DNA from: Scenedesmus sp. ARA3
Taxonomy: Eukaryota; Chlorophyta; Chlorophyceae; Sphaeropleales; Scenedesmaceae
Assembly (NCBI GenBank): GCA_004335835.1
Contig: RWJK01000349.1
Location: forward strand, 1 to 21,030
DNA: 21,030 nt
Reading direction: 5' to 3'
The notes beneath the pieces were generated by a model. It worked only from the letters and a program-made list of their open reading frames with translations, had not been told where the DNA came from and made no database searches. The position numbers and the translations under genes were made by a program. Shown here one piece after another: positions 18,600 through 21,030 of the stretch (its first letter is position 1; the number at the start of each line of letters is the position of its first letter).

Positions 18600-21030
18600 A
18601 GGCGCTGCGTGAGCAGATCCTGGCCAAGCACCCCAACAAGAAGTTCGCCACTGACAGCGACTGCGAGGTGCGGCGAAAACAGCAGCAGCAGCAGCAGCAG
18701 ATGCAAACAAGGGTGTTGGCAGAAACGGCCCTTGACAGTGTCATGGCAGCATAGCAGCTGCAGGATATGACAAGGCATGCCCAGCAGCAGCTGCTGGAGG
18801 TGGCCCCAGGGCATAGTGTTGTTGGGGCAGCTGCAGGTGCATCTGCCGCAGCAGCAGCAACGGTAGCAGCATCAGGACCTCTGACTCTCCCAGTGGCAGC
18901 CTGCATAAGCCATGCCTGCTGGCACTCATGCACTTCAACCTCATTCCACCCGCCAGGCCATCAGCCACCTGTGGGAGGACCATGGTGAGGCTGTTGCAGG
19001 CATGCTGGACGGCATGTTACATGTGACAAATCTTTCACATTATAACCCACTAAAATGTGTTATAACAATTTTCAAACGCCACTGCAGGTCATCAGCCACC
19101 TGTATGAGGACCACGGCGAGGCTGTTGTAGGCATGCTGGACGGCATGTTGCTTGTGACACCTGTATTTACAATGTAACACACACTGACACTTGTTATAAC
19201 ATACTTCAAACGCTACTACAGGTCAAATGTAATGCACACTAACACATTTTGTAACACATTTCAAACCCTGCTGCAGGTCATCAGCCACCTGTATGAGGAC
19301 CATGGCGAGGCTGTTGCAGGCATGCTGGACGGCATGTTCTCCTTTGTTATCCTGGACACGCGTGACGGCAGCTTCTATGCTGCTCGTGACCCCATTGGCA
19401 TCACCAGCCTGTACATCGGCTGGGGCAAGGACGGCAGCGTGTGGGTGTCCAGCGAGATGAAGTGCATCAAGGACGAGTGCCTCAAGTAAGTGCAGCATGG
19501 TCATGGGGTTGTTGAGTGCTTGGGATTGAAGGAGTCGGGGTTCGCAGATGAGGCGGGTGCACAGGGGTAGCAGTGCCAGGGAAGCATGCCACATGCTCGG
19601 CTCTTCTTAGTAGTATGAAACACTACATCTGGATGTTGCTCAAGTTCAATAGTTTTAAAGCTGTCGCCCAAAGCATCCTGTGATTAAAAGCGCCCTGTGC
19701 ACACCCTGGCCACCTTTTGAAAGATACATAGCTCCAAGTATAGCAGCAATCAGCTTGCTGTACCCTGCTGCCTCTCTCGCTGCAGGTTCCAGCAGTTCCC
19801 TCCCGGGCACTACTACAGCAGCAAGACCACGTCCTTCACGCGCTACTACAACCCGCAGTTCTACCTGGAGTTCGAGGCCAGCCCGCCACAGTGCCCCAGC
19901 ACGCCCTACGACGCAAAGGTGCGCAGATATCGCCAACCTTGTTAGTACCTGCACACACAGCTGTTCAATTGTGCAGATGTGCAAGGGATGCCAGCCCGCA
20001 GCAGTGCCCCAGCACGCCATACGATGCAAAGGTGGGCACAGCCTGTACATATGCTTGAAAACTTTAGCTGATACGTCACCAGATTTCGAAAGTGTGAGTT
20101 TACATCACCTGAGTGCAGGAAAGTGTGAGTGTTCCAGCACGTCATATAATGTGCAGGTGGGCGGCTGCACACAGCCTGCCAGCATCCTGCTGATTTACAT
20201 GCTTTTGTTGGCTGAAGCTGTACTATTATCCAGCCAATCCTCCCCTGCCTGACTTGCTGCTGTGCAACCTGCAGGTGCTTCGTGAGGCGTTTGAGGCAGC
20301 AGTGGTGAAGCGCATGATGAGCGACGTGCCCTTCGGTGAGGCTGCCGCACAGCTGCTTTTTGTGCGCTTTCCAGTGCGTTTGCAGTCAGTTTTCCCTGCA
20401 GCTTCAGCTGCCGTCATGCCTGCCGATTCTGAACATAGAAGCAGCATTTTTGATTGCCTGCGGATGAGGTGCCTGCAAGGAATGCTGCACCCTGGCGGCC
20501 TGTCTATTGGGCAGTTTGCAATGGCTGTGCCACATAGTAAAGCAACAGAGGCTCTCCTGCAAGTGTCCTAAACTTCATAGCGTGACTGCAGTTGCAGCAC
20601 TGCCTAGCTAACCAAACTCCCCTAGTCATGGCGTCTGCCGTTCATCTTATACCAAACTATAACCAAAGTTTGTCCGCTGTTTGACCGCACAGGCATGCTG
20701 CTGTCTGGCGGCCTGGACTCCTCGCTGGTGGCCGCCATCGCCAGCTGCGCCATGAAATCCCACGTGCGTGTGTTGCTCTGCCCCCCAAGTTCAACCAAAC
20801 TATGACCAATGTGTGACCACTGTTTGACTGCACAGGCATGCTGCTGTCTGGCGGCCTGGACTCCTCGCTGGTGGCTGCCATCGCCAGCCGCGCCATCAAG
20901 TCAAGTGACAGCGTGTGAGGCAACCGGCTGCCCACGTTTGACCAAACTTTGACCGATGTTTGACCACTGTTTGACCGCGTAGGCGTGCTGCTGTCTGGCG
21001 GCCTGGACTCCTCTCTGGTGGCTGCCATCG
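17031..21030 (+). CDS. ASN1: asparagine synthetase (glutamine-hydrolysing), 5' part, truncated by window end
   Basis: Join: 17031-17134, 18210-18351, 18602-18667, 19277-19485, 19786-19918, 20275-20335, then one of several exon 7 copies (20693, 20836 or 20983 onward). All junctions are GT-AG and phase-compatible. The protein starts MCGILACLL, so Cys2 is the glutaminase nucleophile. LAHERLAIIDP, NGEIYN (75-80) and SDCE (101-104) are the other class II glutaminase landmarks. YEDHGEAVAGMLDG and DGSFYAARDPIGITSLYIGW follow. The start of the synthetase domain carries the ATP pyrophosphate loop SGGLDSS (243-249). The enzyme makes asparagine from aspartate, glutamine and ATP, in the cytosol; plant-type members are about 580 aa, so about 40% is seen. 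The striking feature is local duplication of parts of exons 2, 4, 5 and 7, listed separately. Intron 1 is 1075 bp with CAG tracts; the others are 250-609 bp. Confidence 0.93.
17822..17860. repeat. (CAG)13 tract in intron 1 of asparagine synthetase
   Basis: Thirteen pure CAG units in the long first intron, followed by a shorter CAG tract near 17935-17951. In the transcript it is complementary to the (CUG)8 tract in intron 2, on the other side of exon 2 and its copy. Confidence 0.95.
18087..18153 (+). repeat. partial duplicate of asparagine synthetase exon 2
   Basis: After its own TGTGCAG acceptor the copy reads SGMFQWINCFLAHERLAIINP, against SGMFQWKNCFLAHERLAIIDP in the real exon at 18210; 57 of 64 bases agree. 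The copy stops matching after 18150 and lacks a good donor. The distance between the two acceptors is 123 nt with no in-frame stop, so using the upstream acceptor would add 41 residues in frame. The changes K to I and D to N, plus four synonymous ones, separate the copies. Confidence 0.85.
18575..18601. repeat. (CTG)8 tract forming the exon 3 acceptor of asparagine synthetase
   Basis: Eight CTG units run straight into the acceptor CAG|GCGCTGCGT of exon 3, replacing a normal pyrimidine tract. It is complementary to the (CAG)7 tract just after exon 3. Confidence 0.9.
18680..18700. repeat. (CAG)7 tract just after exon 3 of asparagine synthetase
   Basis: Seven CAG units begin 12 bases after the exon 3 donor (GAG|GTGCGG). 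Together with the (CTG)8 before the exon it forms an inverted complementary pair around a 66-nt, phase 0-0 exon. Confidence 0.9.
18957..19022 (+). repeat. duplicate A of asparagine synthetase exon 4 (5' part)
   Basis: Acceptor CGCCAG| is followed by AISHLWEDHGEAVAGMLDGM; 58 of 62 bases match the real exon (19277-19338). A GTGACA donor after TTACAT would make a 66-nt, phase 0-0 exon. A GTGAGG inside the copy (ACCATG|GTGAGG) is absent from the other two copies, which have GGCGAGG. Confidence 0.8.
19088..19153 (+). repeat. duplicate B of asparagine synthetase exon 4 (5' part)
   Basis: Acceptor CACTGCAG| is followed by VISHLYEDHGEAVVGMLDGM; 60 of 62 bases match the real exon, with one synonymous change and one Ala to Val. 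A GTGACA donor after TTGCTT gives a 66-nt, phase 0-0 exon. It starts 131 bp after duplicate A, and the intron piece is duplicated with it. Confidence 0.82.
19156..19276. repeat. exonless third intron copy with orphan acceptor AG|GTCA
   Basis: The sequence up to cgctactacag (acceptor, 19221) resembles the intron piece before duplicate B (ttataaca...ttcaaacgc). It is followed by only GTCA of the exon, then another intron-like stretch ending ctgctgcag at 19276. This looks like a fourth copy of the unit whose exon body has been deleted. The juxtaposed AG|GT could in principle act as a recursive splice site. Confidence 0.55.
19990..20031 (+). repeat. duplicate of the 3' end of asparagine synthetase exon 5, with donor
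   Basis: This 42-bp copy reads ASPQQCPSTPYDAK followed by donor AAAG|GTGGGC. The real exon end at 19877-19918 reads ASPPQCPSTPYDAK|GTGCGC; 38 of 42 bases agree. Using the distal donor would bring in a TAG soon after 19918, so it would truncate the protein. A third, degenerate copy is at about 20131-20161 (ccagcacgtcatataatgtg then caggtggg). Confidence 0.8.
20693..20763 (+). repeat. asparagine synthetase exon 7, copy 1 (ATP-loop SGGLDSS)
   Basis: After acceptor CGCACAG| it reads (G)MLLSGGLDSSLVAAIASC and ends at a likely donor CAC|GTGCGT. From this acceptor the exon is 71 nt, so it cannot be spliced in tandem with another copy without changing frame. Position 240 is Met where most family members have Val. 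Confidence 0.75.
20836..20912 (+). repeat. asparagine synthetase exon 7, copy 2 (ATP-loop SGGLDSS)
   Basis: It starts after TGCACAG| and reads (G)MLLSGGLDSSLVAAIASR, 143 bp after copy 1; 63 of 68 bases agree with copy 1, and three of the five changes are synonymous. Two donors are possible (TCAA|GTGACA or CAGC|GTGTGA), so the end is uncertain. The intron between copies is duplicated too. Confidence 0.75.
20937..20980. repeat. 11-bp x 4 tandem repeat (TTTGACC core) abutting an acceptor
   Basis: Units tttgaccaaac, tttgaccgatg, tttgaccactg and tttgaccgcgt follow one another and end directly at the AG acceptor of exon 7 copy 3. Weaker versions precede the acceptors of copy 2 and copy 1. TTGACC is also the core of the plant W-box, but here it is intronic and probably reflects local repeat growth. 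Confidence 0.85.
20983..21030 (+). repeat. asparagine synthetase exon 7, copy 3 (cut by window end)
   Basis: After acceptor CGCGTAG| it reads (G)VLLSGGLDSSLVAAI and runs off the window. It has the family-typical Val, so it may be the main exon. It differs from copy 2 at two of 48 bases. Confidence 0.75.

Noticed and set aside
17031..21030. Asparagine synthetase duplications as a simple assembly error
   Set aside because: Copies differ by several substitutions, the introns are more diverged than the exons, and boundaries differ between exons. A collapsed or repeated read would give near-identical blocks. Not fully excluded without long reads.

Overview
The window looks like nuclear DNA from a green alga, probably a core chlorophyte such as a sphaeroplealean or volvocalean relative. 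This is inferred from five things: genes split by many short introns with TGCAG acceptors and GTGAG, GTGCG or GTGACA donors; CAG/CTG triplet tracts everywhere; long alanine, glutamine and serine runs inside proteins; a plant-type asparagine synthetase; and a plant XB3-type ankyrin-RING protein. There is no bacterial, organellar or viral signature, and I saw no tRNA or rRNA gene. Exon models were built by hand from splice signals, reading phase and family alignment, so they are sequence-only models.

Layout. 1-1822: no gene found; a degenerate tandem-repeat block (about 640-1450) lies downstream of the first gene. 8019->1823 (minus): nine-exon gene for an XB3/XBAT-like E3 ubiquitin ligase with a myristoylation-type N-terminus, ankyrin repeats, a very large low-complexity insert and a C-terminal RING; model 1395 aa. 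10888->8927 (minus): seven-exon MORN-repeat protein, about 180 aa, whose 23-residue repeat register supports one GC-AG intron. 13527->11997 (minus): complete five-exon SUMO-conjugating enzyme UBC9/SCE1, 159 aa, catalytic Cys93. 13528-15476: about 1.9 kb with no supportable gene. 15905->15477 (minus): uncharacterised ORF, probably one exon of a gene. 17031-> past the end (plus): glutamine-hydrolysing asparagine synthetase, N-terminal glutaminase domain and the start of the synthetase domain.

The most interesting signal is not a gene family but a repeated architectural event. Exons 2, 4, 5 and 7 of asparagine synthetase, and one ankyrin exon of the XB3-like gene, each have one or more local partial duplicates. 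Each duplicate spans a splice junction, keeps a usable acceptor or donor, and differs from its partner largely at synonymous positions. Some copies could be read as frame-preserving cassettes (two 66-nt copies of exon 4, a 51-nt ankyrin copy), one is an in-frame alternative acceptor (+41 aa), and the ATP-binding SGGLDSS exon is present at least three times in a row. In addition, the 66-nt exon 3 of asparagine synthetase sits between a (CTG)8 and a (CAG)7 tract that could pair in the pre-mRNA and loop it out. Whether these are regulated alternative exons or debris of an ongoing micro-duplication process needs transcript data.

The genes show no obvious shared pathway. Two act in ubiquitin-like modification (a RING E3 and the SUMO E2), one is a MORN protein of the type found in radial spokes or at membranes, and one makes asparagine. 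Eukaryotic neighbours need not be functionally linked.
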